A stretch of 64,000 nt of DNA. Origin: Cognatundibacterium curvum (lineage in GTDB: Bacteria; Pseudomonadota; Gammaproteobacteria; Burkholderiales; Burkholderiaceae_D). The stretch spans positions 310,001 to 374,000 of the forward strand of contig NZ_JACOGD010000002.1 of the NCBI RefSeq assembly GCF_014284235.1. The letters run 5' to 3'. Position 1 is the first letter of the stretch; each line of letters starts with the position of its first letter. The notes under the pieces are model-generated. The model did no database searches. It saw only the letters and a program-made list of their open reading frames with translations, and was not told where the DNA came from. This document shows positions 19,559-28,620 of the stretch, piece after piece. The position numbers and the translations under genes are program-made.

Positions 19559-20140
19559 TCAGGCTTTAGATAAGGCTTTTAAGGCCAGCTTAATGCCTTC
19601 CGAGACGCCACTGTCTTTCGGTACCGCTTTGAGTGCAATGCGTGCCTCTTTGTCTGAGTAGCCAAGTGCCAGCAGCGCATTCAGTATGTCTGCGCTGTGA
19701 TCACCACCAGGGCTGGCTTCAGCAGCGGAGAACAGGTCGGCACCCAGTTTGCCTTTCAGCTCCAGCAGCAAGCGCTCAGCGGTTTTCTTGCCTATGCCGG
19801 GGACGCGGGTGAGGCGACCGGCTTCCTGCATGCTGACGGCCTGTGCCAGATCCGCTACCGACATGCCGGACAGGATAGACAAGGCAGTACGTGCGCCGAC
19901 GCCTGAAATTTTGATTAACTGGCGGAAGGTGGCACGTTCTTCGGCGCTGCCGAAACCAAACAGCACATGCGCATCTTCGCGTATCGCCAGGTGCGTCAGC
20001 AGTACCACTTTCTCACCCAAAGGTGGCAAATGGTAGAAGGTGCTCATCGGCACATCGACCTCATAGCCGACGCCCTGACAGTCGATCAGTAGCTGAGGGG
20101 GATTTTTTTCTATCAGGGTACCTGCGATGCGACCTATCAT
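19559..20140 (-). CDS. ruvA: Holliday junction DNA-binding protein RuvA
   Basis: Tetrameric junction-recognition subunit of 193 residues. The N-terminal OB fold begins [12 protein letters not shown]; two helix-hairpin-helix motifs follow ([13 protein letters not shown] near 79 and [12 protein letters not shown] near 114), and the C-terminal domain III contacts RuvB. A perfect LexA box lies 13-32 bp before its start codon, as for ruvAB in Escherichia coli. Confidence 0.98.
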   Translation of the reverse strand: MIGRIAGTLIEKNPPQLLIDCQGVGYEVDVPMSTFYHLPPLGEKVVLLTHLAIREDAHVLFGFGSAEERATFRQLIKISGVGARTALSILSGMSVADLAQAVSMQEAGRLTRVPGIGKKTAERLLLELKGKLGADLFSAAEASPGGDHSADILNALLALGYSDKEARIALKAVPKDSGVSEGIKLALKALSKA

Positions 20141-20152
20141 GCTGAACTTTCA

Positions 20153-20172
20153 TACTGTATGAATAAACAGTG
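20153..20172. promoter_or_regulatory. LexA box controlling ruvAB
   Basis: TACTGTATGAATAAACAGTG contains the exact core CTGT-N8-ACAG with an AT-rich centre, 13 bp upstream of the ruvA ATG. Binding of LexA here would block ruvAB until the SOS response. Confidence 0.88.
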
Positions 20173-20372
20173 ATAGTAAACGATTCTGTCTGGATTGAGG
20201 AGGGTGCAGGCAGGATTTTCCATCGCTCAGCAGCTTTCATCGCCGCAGCGCAGTCTGATACAACTGAAAAAGCTGCTTAGTATAGATAGTCCGCACAGAA
20301 TAAGGCTGTCAGGCCATTTTGCCTTGGTAAGGCGCATGAATACTCAGTCTGTGCTTTCAGAACACAAAGCTC

Positions 20373-20394
20373 TATCAGCCTGTCAGCCTATCAG
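20373..20394. repeat. 8-bp tandem repeat across the ruvC stop
   Basis: TATCAGCC, TGTCAGCC and TATCAGAC follow one another and span the last codons and stop of ruvC, so the repeat extends coding into noncoding sequence. Confidence 0.6.
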
Positions 20395-20925
20395 ACGTCC
20401 GGCTTTCACGCGCAGCCCGCGTTTCGCCAGTTCCGGCGCGATAGCGCCCAGTGTGGCTAAGGCATCACCGCTATGGGCATGGCAAATTGCGACGCCCAGC
20501 GCATCGGCCGCATCCGGGCTGGGTGTGCCAGATAGCATGAGCAGCCTTTGCACCATATCCTGCACCTGCTCTTTGCTGGCGCGCCCTTGACCTACTACAC
20601 CTTGCTTCACTTGTAAGGCGGTGTATTCAGCCACTGCCAGATCGGCTGCCACCAGCGCGCAGATTGCGGCGCCACGTGCCTGACCCAGTAATAATGTGGA
20701 TTGCGGATTGACGTTGACGAAGACTTTTTCTATTGCCGCACAATCGGGCTGATAGGTGCGCACGATTTCGGAAACGCCGGAGAGGATAGTCTTGAGCCGT
20801 TCCGGCAAAGAGCCTTCAACGGTTTTGATAGTGCCGGAAGCGATATACGTCAGCTTCTGCCCCTGTTTGTGGATGACCCCGAAACCTGTGGTACGCAGGC
20901 CGGGGTCTATGCCTAATATTTTCAT
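20383..20925 (-). CDS. ruvC: Holliday junction resolvase RuvC
   Basis: Endonuclease of 180 residues that cuts Holliday junctions in the RuvABC complex. The RNase H-like acidic residues are present: [14 protein letters not shown] (Asp7), AIEKVFV near residue 67 (Glu), and [12 protein letters not shown] near 140 (acidic pair). It is on the same strand as ruvA but 242 bp upstream of it, and the LexA box sits between them. It is therefore probably expressed separately and not under the same SOS control, as in Escherichia coli. Confidence 0.97.
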   Translation of the reverse strand: MKILGIDPGLRTTGFGVIHKQGQKLTYIASGTIKTVEGSLPERLKTILSGVSEIVRTYQPDCAAIEKVFVNVNPQSTLLLGQARGAAICALVAADLAVAEYTALQVKQGVVGQGRASKEQVQDMVQRLLMLSGTPSPDAADALGVAICHAHSGDALATLGAIAPELAKRGLRVKAGRLIG

Positions 20926-20936
20926 CGTTTCTCGTC

Positions 20937-20956
20937 ATTCCTGCGCAGGCAGGAAT
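20937..20956. repeat. REP-like palindrome left of the GIY-YIG gene
   Basis: ATTCCTGC and GCAGGAAT are perfect 8-bp arms around the 4-base loop GCAG. The same arm and loop architecture recurs at 21272-21291 on the other side of the GIY-YIG gene. Confidence 0.75.
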
Positions 20957-20964
20957 CCAGTGGC

Positions 20965-21249
20965 TTACAAGATGCCTGAATATAAATCATTCCAATACGG
21001 ATTAGTGGCTTCTATCAGCTTTATTTTCCACTCCCGGTTCCAGGCTTTGATTTGCTTTTCGCGCCGGATCGCAGATTCGATGGAGTCGGTTTGTTCATAC
21101 CAAACCAGTTGATCAACGTGATATTTTTTCGTGAAACCATCCGCCAGATGCTGTTTGTGCTGAAAAACTCTTTGCACCAGATCACTGGATACACCTACAT
21201 ACAGCGTACCATTTCTGCCGCTGCTTAGTATGTAGATGTATGCCGACAT
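20965..21249 (-). CDS. GIY-YIG domain protein, putative small nuclease
   Basis: Stand-alone GIY-YIG domain of 94 residues. The signature appears as YIYIL followed by GTLYVGVSS, the catalytic arginine lies in LVQRVFQHK near residue 27, and the metal-binding glutamate in SAIRREKQIKAW near 62. Such short proteins are common and mostly uncharacterised; they are related to the UvrC/homing endonuclease catalytic fold. It lies between ruvC and purH, and REP-like palindromes flank both ends within 30 bp, which suggests that gene and palindromes form one unit. Whether it cuts DNA is unknown. Confidence 0.85.
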   Translation of the reverse strand: MSAYIYILSSGRNGTLYVGVSSDLVQRVFQHKQHLADGFTKKYHVDQLVWYEQTDSIESAIRREKQIKAWNREWKIKLIEATNPYWNDLYSGIL

Positions 21250-21271
21250 AGACGCTAAAAAACGCCGCTGG

Positions 21272-21291
21272 GTTCCAGCCTGCGCTGGAAC
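21272..21291. repeat. REP-like palindrome right of the GIY-YIG gene
   Basis: GTTCCAGC and GCTGGAAC are perfect 8-bp arms around the 4-base loop CTGC, the reverse complement of the loop in the left palindrome. It lies 23 bp upstream of the GIY-YIG start codon. Confidence 0.75.
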
Positions 21292-21300
21292 GACTGGGTA

Positions 21301-22866
21301 TTAATGACGGAAATGACGCGTGCCAGTATAGACCATCACGACGCCGCGTTCATCTGCGGCATCGATGACTTCCTGATCGCGCATGGAGCCGCCTGGATGG
21401 ATCACGCAAGTTGCACCGGCATCCACCACCACATCCAGACCATCACGGAAGGGGAAGAAGGCGTCGGACGCGACCGCAGAACCGCTTAAAGTCAGACCGG
21501 CATTTTGTGCCTTAATCGAAGCGATGCGGGCGGAATCGATGCGGCTCATCTGACCGGCGCCGACACCCAGTGTCATGCCATTGCCACAGAAGACGATGGC
21601 ATTCGATTTGACGAACTTAGCGACGCGCCAGGCGAACATCATGTCTGCCATTTGCTGCGGTGTAGGCTGCAGTTTAGAGACCACGCGCAGTTCTTCCTGC
21701 AAAACGTTTTTCGCATCCGGTGCCTGTACCAGCAGACCACCGCCTACGCGTTTCAGGTCGTACTGATTGACGCCGCCGCCCAAAGGAATTTCCAGCAGGC
21801 GCACGTTTTGTTTGGCTGCGAAAATCGCTTTTGCTTCTGCTGTAAAGGAAGGAGCGATCAGCACTTCAACGAATTGTTTCGCGACTGCTTCTGCAGCTTT
21901 ACCGTCGAGTTCGCTGTTGAAGGCAATGATGCCGCCAAACGCCGAAGTCGGGTCAGTCTGCAAAGCTTTGCTGTAGGCTTCCAGCGCATCGGCACCGAGT
22001 GCGACGCCACATGGATTGGCATGTTTGACGATCACGCAGGCTGTGCCCTGGAAGGATTTGACGCATTCCCAGGCCGCATCTGCATCGGCGATATTGTTGT
22101 ACGACAGTTCCTTGCCTTGTAACTGGGTGTAGTTGGCCAGCGCGCCATCCACTGCTTTCAGATCGCGGTAGAAAGAGGCGGACTGATGCGGGTTTTCACC
22201 ATAGCGCATTTCCTGCACTTTTTCGAAATGCAGATTCAGGGTTTGCGGATAGGCACTGCGTGTCGCATGGGCCTTGTCTTCTGCCAGGCTGGTCAGGTAA
22301 TTGGTAATGGCACCGTCGTATTGCGCGGTATGGGCGAATACTTTTTTAGCCAGTGTGAAGTTGGTGTCATAGCTGACTACATTCGCATTGGCCTTCATTT
22401 CAGCCAGCACGATGCTGTAATCACTCGGGTCAACGATCACAGTCACGTCTTTGTGATTCTTGGCCGAAGAGCGCAGCATGGTCGGGCCACCGATATCAAT
22501 ATTCTCAATCGCGTCTTCCAGCGAGCATTCTGCCTTAGCGACAGTTTGCTGGAATGGATACAGATTCACTACCACCATGTCTATGGTCGGGATGCCATGC
22601 TGTTCCAGCGCTGCCACGTGTTCAGGCAGATCGCGTCTGGCCAGGATGCCGCCATGTACTTTCGGATGCAGGGTCTTCACACGGCCATCCAGCATTTCCG
22701 GAAAGCCGGTGTAGTCTGCGACTTCAGTCACAGCCAGGCCATTATCGGCCAGCAGTTTGGCGGTACCGCCAGTTGACAGCAGTCTGACACCGAGTGCTGA
22801 CAATTCACGTGCAAAATCGAGCACACCGGTCTTGTCGGAGACGGATATGAGGGCTTGTTTGATCAT
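21301..22866 (-). CDS. purH: Bifunctional AICAR transformylase / IMP cyclohydrolase PurH
   Basis: Catalyses the last two steps of IMP synthesis. It is 521 residues long, normal for the family. The N-terminal MGS-like cyclohydrolase domain (about 1-190) has [15 protein letters not shown] and [11 protein letters not shown]; the C-terminal transformylase domain has KHANPCGVA near 280 and ends with [20 protein letters not shown] and GTRHFRH. It follows fis by 47 bp on the same strand, so dusB-fis-purH may be one transcript. Confidence 0.98.
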   Translation of the reverse strand: MIKQALISVSDKTGVLDFARELSALGVRLLSTGGTAKLLADNGLAVTEVADYTGFPEMLDGRVKTLHPKVHGGILARRDLPEHVAALEQHGIPTIDMVVVNLYPFQQTVAKAECSLEDAIENIDIGGPTMLRSSAKNHKDVTVIVDPSDYSIVLAEMKANANVVSYDTNFTLAKKVFAHTAQYDGAITNYLTSLAEDKAHATRSAYPQTLNLHFEKVQEMRYGENPHQSASFYRDLKAVDGALANYTQLQGKELSYNNIADADAAWECVKSFQGTACVIVKHANPCGVALGADALEAYSKALQTDPTSAFGGIIAFNSELDGKAAEAVAKQFVEVLIAPSFTAEAKAIFAAKQNVRLLEIPLGGGVNQYDLKRVGGGLLVQAPDAKNVLQEELRVVSKLQPTPQQMADMMFAWRVAKFVKSNAIVFCGNGMTLGVGAGQMSRIDSARIASIKAQNAGLTLSGSAVASDAFFPFRDGLDVVVDAGATCVIHPGGSMRDQEVIDAADERGVVMVYTGTRHFRH

Positions 22867-22913
22867 GATAAGTTTTGAGAGTGAGGAAATCGGTGTCAGC
22901 CTGCTGAGCTATC

Positions 22914-23147
22914 CTAGAGCAAACCGTGTTGCTGCAGTTTTTTACGCAGGGTATTACGGTTGATACCTAACATATCCGCAGCCTGGGACTGGTTGCTGGA
23001 CGCGCGTGACATCACCATTTCTAACATGGGTTTTTCTACGGCCAGTACCACCATGTCATAGATATTGGAGGCAGGTTGTTCGCCCAGATCACGGAAATAT
23101 TTTTCCAGATTTTTGTGAACGGCGTCTTGGATACTATCTTTGCTCAT
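22914..23147 (-). CDS. fis: Fis family nucleoid-associated DNA-binding protein
   Basis: Small protein of 77 residues with the Fis C-terminal helix-turn-helix (SQAADMLGINRNTLRKKLQQHG). It corresponds to the short betaproteobacterial form, which lacks much of the mobile N-terminal hairpin of Escherichia coli Fis. It bends DNA and modulates promoters and recombination. It lies downstream of dusB on the same strand, the same order as in Escherichia coli. Confidence 0.94.
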   Translation of the reverse strand: MSKDSIQDAVHKNLEKYFRDLGEQPASNIYDMVVLAVEKPMLEMVMSRASSNQSQAADMLGINRNTLRKKLQQHGLL

Positions 23148-23255
23148 GCTGTTTTTATTCAGTTCGTTCAGTGTGTTTATGCAGGGCGGCGTTTTGTGGC
23201 TGCGGGTAGCAGCAAAAAACGCAAATGGGTGTTGCTCGTTGCTACCTAATGCTGA

Positions 23256-24266
23256 TCAAGCCGCCAGTTTTTCTTCAAAGGGGCGGTATTGTAACCGTTC
23301 CCCCGCCATGCAATCAAAAAAATGACCAACGGCTGCGAGTTGCTCTTCACAGTCGGTCAGCAGATTCATTTGCTGCCGGAATTCCTCACCGCCGACCAGA
23401 TCCTGTACATACCAGCCTATATGCTTACGCGCAGTCCGGACGCCCAGGTACTCACCGTAAAATGCATAATGCGCCTGCAGATGATGCAGCATCAGTTGCC
23501 TGACTTCGGCAATCATCGGTGGCGGCAGATGCTCGCCAGTTTGCAGAAAATGCGCTACTTCACGGAAGATCCAGGGACGACCCTGCGCCGCACGACCTAT
23601 CATGATGGCATCAGCACCGGTGTATTCCAGCACAAAGCGCGCTTTCTCCGGTGTGGTGATATCGCCATTGGCCACGACCGGAATTCCGACCGTCGCCTTA
23701 ACTTGCGCGATGGTGTCGTATTCCGCGTCGCCTTTGTAAGCATCGGCCCGGGTTCTGCCATGCAGGGTCAGCATTTGTATGCCAGCTGATTCCGCCATGC
23801 GTGCAATCGACAAGGCATTTTTATTGGCTCTGTCCCAGCCGGTACGGAACTTCAGCGTGACCGGTACATCGACTGCACTGACGACCGCATCGAGAATTTG
23901 CCCGACCAGGCTTTCATGCTGCAATAAGGCGGAACCACACCAGGCATTACAGACCTTTTTGACCGGGCAACCCATATTGATGTCGATGATCTGCGCACCT
24001 TTATCCACGTTGTAGCGTGCACAGTCGGCCAGCATTTGCGGATCGGCACCGGCGATCTGGACCGCCTTGGGCTCCATCTCACCTTCATGGTTAGTGCGGC
24101 GGGTGGATTTCTCGGTTTCCCATAATTTAGGATTCGATGCAGCCATTTCTGATACGGCGTAACCGGCACCCAGCTCTTTGCATAACTGACGAAAAGGTCT
24201 GTCTGTCACGCCGGCCATAGGAGCAACAAATAAATTATTTCGCAGGAGATAAGGTCCGATTTGCAC
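23256..24266 (-). CDS. dusB: tRNA-dihydrouridine synthase B
   Basis: FMN enzyme of 336 residues that reduces uridines in the tRNA D-loop region. The N-terminal NNLFVAPMAGVTDRPFR segment, the active-site cysteine in MGCPVKKVCNAWCGSALL near residue 103, KFRTGWD near 141 and HGRTR near 172 are all typical. The C-terminal helical tRNA-binding domain is complete. It heads the dusB-fis cluster. The 108-bp gap to fis has no obvious terminator. Confidence 0.96.
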   Translation of the reverse strand: MQIGPYLLRNNLFVAPMAGVTDRPFRQLCKELGAGYAVSEMAASNPKLWETEKSTRRTNHEGEMEPKAVQIAGADPQMLADCARYNVDKGAQIIDINMGCPVKKVCNAWCGSALLQHESLVGQILDAVVSAVDVPVTLKFRTGWDRANKNALSIARMAESAGIQMLTLHGRTRADAYKGDAEYDTIAQVKATVGIPVVANGDITTPEKARFVLEYTGADAIMIGRAAQGRPWIFREVAHFLQTGEHLPPPMIAEVRQLMLHHLQAHYAFYGEYLGVRTARKHIGWYVQDLVGGEEFRQQMNLLTDCEEQLAAVGHFFDCMAGERLQYRPFEEKLAA

Positions 24267-24598
24267 GATGAATCTGAGGGGAATTTTGAAGAAGCGCTAT
24301 TCTACCTGAAAGCTGCCTAAATAATTAGCAAAAACAGCCTGTGTGGCAGGCTTTATTTATTGTGACAAATAATCATTTTTCATTGCCTTTTTTTAGCGTG
24401 TTTCTGCATCTGGTGGTGGACGACGGTCGTCGTCAAAACTGTGTATACTTTGTTCATGGATTTGCGCTGTTTTTTTGTTCAGTCTCGTTAAGTCTATCTA
24501 CTCTTGTAACAAGTATGAATTCCTGAGCTGTCTGACAGTTGCTGGCGAACGGGTGTTTGCAGTGATCTCAGGAATGAATATTGACATCAGGAGGCACT
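24267..24598. other. Intergenic region between divergent dusB and ndh
   Basis: About 330 bp. A small hairpin (AGCCTG 24336-24341 with CAGGCT 24347-24352) is followed by TTTATTTAT. A TATACT hexamer (24444-24449) is a possible -10 for ndh, with no clear -35. No coding sequence is supported. Confidence 0.4.
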
Positions 24599-25921
24599 AT
24601 GCAGGCAACAGCATCTTTACCCAGAATTACCATCGTCGGTGGTGGAGCAGGAGGTTTGGAACTGGCAGTCCGTCTCGGTAAGCGTTTAGGAAAACGCGCT
24701 AAGGCGCACATCACGCTGGTTGACGCCAGCCGGACCCATGTGTGGAAGCCCTTATTACATCAGGTGGCAGCCGGTACGCTGGACAGTCATGCTGATGAAC
24801 GAGAGTATTTTGCGCTGGCCAGGAGTAATCACTTTACTTTCCGCTTAGGCCGCATGGAGGGGCTGTCGCGTCAGAGTAAGGAAATTTTTCTGGCGCCGGT
24901 GCTGGATGAGCATGGTGAAGAGCTGTTGCCGCGGCAAGCGATCCCTTATGACACGCTGGTGATCGCACTCGGCAGCCAGACCAATGATTTTGGCACACCC
25001 GGCGTGCGTGAACATTGCATCATGCTCGATTCGCTGCCCGCTGCGCAGCGCTTTCATGAAAAATTGATTAACAGCTGTCTGCGTGCGCAGGCGACTTCCA
25101 CGTCTGCCGGTGCAGGACGCTTCAACGTGACCATCATCGGTGGTGGTGCGACCGGTGTTGAACTCGCGGCCGAGCTGCATATGACCACCAGTATTCTGTC
25201 CAGCTACGGATTGCGCAATTTTCATCCCGAAAAAGAAATCAAGATCGCCATTGTCGATGCCGCGCCGCGCTTACTGCAAATGTTGCCCGAACGTTTGTCG
25301 GATGCAGTCGCGCGTGAATTACGCGGTATGGCGATAGAAATACACAGTAATGAACAAGTGCAGCAAGTGAGCAAAACCGGCGTGCACATGGTGAGTGGCA
25401 AAGTACTGCCCAGCAGTATCGTGGTGTGGGCAGCCGGGATTAAAGCGCCGGAATTTCTGAAGGATCTGGATGGACTGGAGACGAATCGCCTGAACCAGCT
25501 GGTGGTGAATCCGCAATTACAAAGCAGTCGTGATCCGGCGATTTTTGCGATTGGCGATTGCTGTGCCTGTCCGCAGGGAGAGGGGCTGCCGAATGTGCCG
25601 CCACGTGCGCAGAGCGCGCATCAGCAAGCCAGTTTGCTCGCGCGTTCGCTGGAGCGTCAGTTGCAAGGCAAATCCTTACTTGATTTCCGTTATAAGGATC
25701 ATGGCTCGCTCGTATCGTTAGGTAATTACAGTACGGTAGGCAGTCTGATGGGCGCCATCGCCAGTGGTTCTGTATTTATTGAAGGGACGCTGGCAAAGTG
25801 GATGTACTGGTCGCTGCATAAGCACCATCAGGTCGCAGTGAATGGCTTATTTCATACCTGGTTATCGACCTGGGCCGAAACCATAGACAGAGTAAGAAAT
25901 CCACGTATCAAATTACATTAA
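24599..25921 (+). CDS. ndh: Type II NADH dehydrogenase (NDH-2), FAD-dependent
   Basis: Single-subunit, non-proton-pumping NADH:quinone oxidoreductase of 440 residues. An N-terminal FAD fold has VGGGAGGLELA near residue 12; VWKPLLHQVAAGTLD is the conserved NDH-2 block; the NADH fold has IIGGGATGVELAAEL near 175; FAIGDCC near 310 is the second FAD motif. The C-terminal segment with WMYWSLHKHHQ probably anchors it to the inner membrane. The ATG at 24599 follows an AGGAGG ribosome-binding site; the TTG six codons earlier is unlikely. Confidence 0.9.
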   Translation: MQATASLPRITIVGGGAGGLELAVRLGKRLGKRAKAHITLVDASRTHVWKPLLHQVAAGTLDSHADEREYFALARSNHFTFRLGRMEGLSRQSKEIFLAPVLDEHGEELLPRQAIPYDTLVIALGSQTNDFGTPGVREHCIMLDSLPAAQRFHEKLINSCLRAQATSTSAGAGRFNVTIIGGGATGVELAAELHMTTSILSSYGLRNFHPEKEIKIAIVDAAPRLLQMLPERLSDAVARELRGMAIEIHSNEQVQQVSKTGVHMVSGKVLPSSIVVWAAGIKAPEFLKDLDGLETNRLNQLVVNPQLQSSRDPAIFAIGDCCACPQGEGLPNVPPRAQSAHQQASLLARSLERQLQGKSLLDFRYKDHGSLVSLGNYSTVGSLMGAIASGSVFIEGTLAKWMYWSLHKHHQVAVNGLFHTWLSTWAETIDRVRNPRIKLH

Positions 25922-25986
25922 GCGAATAAGGATGAGCGAACAAGGATGAGACGCAGCAGGCTTTTCAGACTGCTGCGGCAGCTCTT

Positions 25987-26643
25987 TCAGGCTTGTGTCT
26001 GATTGATTTCATCCAGCGCATCAGCCGCATCCAGGTGAGCGATATCGCCCCACTGTAATAAGCTGATTTGACCGTCCTGGTAAACAAAACGGTTAATGCT
26101 GGCGTTATAAATCGTGACTTCGCGTGGCGCATCGAGTGGCAGTTGTTTCGCGGCGCGATACGCGCATTCCAGTACGCCGCCATGCGCGACGATGGCGATT
26201 TTTTTGCCGTCGAACTGACGCGCATAATGAAGAATATGCTCCATCACGCGCTGGTGAAAGCGGCGTATGGTTTCACCCGCATTTTCACCGGGAGGAAATT
26301 CCGCATCCGGATCATGCGCGCGCCAGGCCGCATGTTCTTTCGGATATTTATGCGGCAGTTCGCTATACAGCTCCCCTTCAAAACCGCCAAAGCAGCGTTC
26401 GCGCAAGCCTGGATCTGTACGCGTGCTCAGGCCTTGCAGGCGAGCGATCTCACCTGCGGTCTGCACGGCTCTTTGTAAGTCACTGGCGATAATGGCATCC
26501 AGTTTTTCATTTTGTAATGCTGCCGCCAATGCCTTGGCCTGACGCCTGCCTTCCGCATTGAGTGGAATATCGAGATGGCCTTGCAGTCGTTTCACCGCAT
26601 TCCAGGCAGTTTCGCCATGGCGTATCAATAAAATTTCTGTCAT
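25987..26643 (-). CDS. Histidine phosphatase family protein (phosphoglycerate-mutase-like)
   Basis: Branch-1 histidine phosphatase of 218 residues. The catalytic LIRHGETAWN is at residues 6-15, the acid glutamate lies in RERCFGGFEGE near 85, and the second histidine in IVAHGGVLE near 153. Proteins of this size act as phosphatases on small phosphorylated compounds or as phosphoglycerate-mutase-like enzymes; the substrate cannot be read from sequence. It lies 3 bp downstream of dtd on the same strand, so tyrS-dtd-phosphatase is a tight operon. Confidence 0.88.
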   Translation of the reverse strand: MTEILLIRHGETAWNAVKRLQGHLDIPLNAEGRRQAKALAAALQNEKLDAIIASDLQRAVQTAGEIARLQGLSTRTDPGLRERCFGGFEGELYSELPHKYPKEHAAWRAHDPDAEFPPGENAGETIRRFHQRVMEHILHYARQFDGKKIAIVAHGGVLECAYRAAKQLPLDAPREVTIYNASINRFVYQDGQISLLQWGDIAHLDAADALDEINQTQA

Positions 26644-26646
26644 GGC

Positions 26647-27117
26647 TCAGGAGGGTATTGCAGTATTAGCCGGTGCACGCTTGGTTTCCAGCCAAAAGGT
26701 GACTGGCCCGTCATTGGTGAGCGATACCTTCATGTCAGCGCCGAAGCGACCGGTTTGCACCAGTGCGTGCCGACTGCGTGCCTGGTCCACGAAGTAATCA
26801 AACAATTCCTGTGCCACGGCAGGCGTAGCAGCAGGTGTGAAAGAGGGGCGGGTGCCGGACTGGGTATCGGCCGCCAGCGTGAACTGCGGTACCAGCAGCA
26901 AGCCACCCTGGGTATCGCGGATACTCAGATTCATTTTTCCAGCTGCGTCGCTGAACACCCGGTAACTGAGTAATTTAGTCAGCAAGGCATCGGCTTCTTT
27001 GCGTGTATCGCCACGTTCTGCGCACAGCAACACCATCAGACCGGCATCGATACTGCCCAGCGTGTGGCCATCGACCACCACGCTGGCATGACTGACTCTT
27101 TGTAACAGCGCGATCAT
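26647..27117 (-). CDS. dtd: D-aminoacyl-tRNA deacylase
   Basis: Removes D-amino acids mistakenly attached to tRNA. The protein has 156 residues; SQFTLAAD is present here as [18 protein letters not shown] (the Gly/Ser-rich active-site loop), and the cis-Gly-Pro motif is in [12 protein letters not shown] near the C-terminus. It overlaps the end of tyrS by 4 bp (ATGA). The pairing makes sense because tyrosyl-tRNA synthetase is a known source of D-Tyr-tRNA. Confidence 0.97.
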   Translation of the reverse strand: MIALLQRVSHASVVVDGHTLGSIDAGLMVLLCAERGDTRKEADALLTKLLSYRVFSDAAGKMNLSIRDTQGGLLLVPQFTLAADTQSGTRPSFTPAATPAVAQELFDYFVDQARSRHALVQTGRFGADMKVSLTNDGPVTFWLETKRAPANTAIPS

Positions 27118-28376
27118 GCGCTGAGTGTGACGCGCGCAAACTTACGCTTGCCAACTTGCAGCACAAAGGTACCGGCTTCAACTTTCAAGCCCTTGTCGCT
27201 GATCACGACGCTGTCTATACGTACGCCACCTTGTTCTACCATGCGCAGTGCTTCAGACGTGGATGCACACAGATTTGCCTGTTTCAGCAACTGACCTATG
27301 CCGACCGGTGCGCCGCTCAGGCTGAGTTCAGGAATATCGTCCGGAATACCGCCTTTGGAACGGTTCACGAAATCTGCCAGCGCATCTTCACCGGCTTGCT
27401 TGCTGTGGAAGCGTGCCACGATTTCCTGTGCCAGTGCGACCTTGATATCACGTGGGTTCTGACCTTCCGCCACGGCTTTTTTGTAGCCTGCGATTTGCTC
27501 TATGGAGGTGAACGAAAGCAGGTCATAGTATTTCCACATCATTTCATCGGAAATACTCATCACCTTGGCGAACATGGTGTTCGCAGGTTCGGTGATCGCA
27601 ATGTAGTTATTTTTGGATTTGGACATTTTTTCAACGCCGTCCAGACCTTCCAGCAAAGGCATGGTCAGAATACATTGCGGCTCTTGTCCGTAATCTTTTT
27701 GCAGTTCGCGACCAACCAGCAAATTGAATTTCTGATCGGTACCACCGAGTTCCAAATCGGATTTCAGTGCGACCGAATCATAGCCCTGCATTAATGGGTA
27801 CAGGAATTCATGCACAGAAATCGGCGTACCTGCCTTGAAGCGTTTAGTGAAATCATCGCGCTCCATCATGCGTGCCACGGTGTATTTGGATGACAGTTGT
27901 ATCATGCCGCGCGCGCCGAGCGGATCGCACCATTCGGAGTTGTAACGGATTTCGGTTTTGGACGCATCCAGCACCAGGCTGGCTTGCTTAAAGTAAGTCT
28001 GCGCATTGTCCTCGATTTGCTCGCGGGTCAGCGGCGGACGGGTGGCATTGCGTCCGGATGGGTCGCCGATCATGGAGGTGAAATCACCGATCAGGAAAAT
28101 CACGGTGTGCCCCAGATCTTGCAATTGACGCATCTTATTCAGCACCACGGTGTGACCCAGATGCAAGTCAGGAGCGGTTGGGTCCAGACCGAGTTTAATT
28201 CTTAAGGGAACACCACTTTGTTCGCTGCGCGCCAGTTTCTGCGCGAATTCGGATTCGATGAGTAATTCATCCACACCGCGTTTTGCCACGGCCAGCGCGT
28301 GCTGGACCGCATCGGACAAAGGCAGAAGCTGATTAGGTGTGCTGGAGACTGGAGTTGGATTAGCTGTTGAAGTCAT
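27114..28376 (-). CDS. tyrS: Tyrosine--tRNA ligase
   Basis: Class I synthetase of 420 residues that charges tRNA-Tyr. The HIGH motif appears as HLGH near residue 73, and KMSKS lies in [13 protein letters not shown] near 249. The C-terminal S4-like RNA-binding domain ([32 protein letters not shown]) is complete. It belongs to the shorter TyrS form found in many proteobacteria. It overlaps dtd by 4 bp downstream. Confidence 0.97.
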   Translation of the reverse strand: MTSTANPTPVSSTPNQLLPLSDAVQHALAVAKRGVDELLIESEFAQKLARSEQSGVPLRIKLGLDPTAPDLHLGHTVVLNKMRQLQDLGHTVIFLIGDFTSMIGDPSGRNATRPPLTREQIEDNAQTYFKQASLVLDASKTEIRYNSEWCDPLGARGMIQLSSKYTVARMMERDDFTKRFKAGTPISVHEFLYPLMQGYDSVALKSDLELGGTDQKFNLLVGRELQKDYGQEPQCILTMPLLEGLDGVEKMSKSKNNYIAITEPANTMFAKVMSISDEMMWKYYDLLSFTSIEQIAGYKKAVAEGQNPRDIKVALAQEIVARFHSKQAGEDALADFVNRSKGGIPDDIPELSLSGAPVGIGQLLKQANLCASTSEALRMVEQGGVRIDSVVISDKGLKVEAGTFVLQVGKRKFARVTLSA

Positions 28377-28508
28377 AATTAATTTACATCAAATTTTTTG
28401 TAACACCGCTGGTCATGGCTGCGCTTCTGAATCCATAATCAGCTTTTTGTCAAATTCTGGGTGGGGATAAACTCGGTATTTTGCCGTATTTTGTGCAGAC
28501 TATTGATT

Positions 28509-28514
28509 TATAAT
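28509..28514 (+). promoter_or_regulatory. Probable -10 element of the M23 peptidase gene
   Basis: A perfect TATAAT lies about 107 bp before the start codon in the 244-bp gap between divergent tyrS and the peptidase gene. No convincing -35 is placed at 16-18 bp. Confidence 0.4.
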
Positions 28515-28620
28515 CCCGTCTTTACTTTGTCAGCCGCATTCATTATTTTGCAATTTTTGCAAAGCCGACGGCGGCAACGACCTCGAATTTTCTATAAAAC
28601 AGTCAATTTTAACTTATTGC

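Noticed and set aside
24336-24360. Terminator in the dusB-ndh gap
   Set aside because: A 6-bp hairpin with an interrupted T tail lies between divergent genes where no plus-strand transcript ends.
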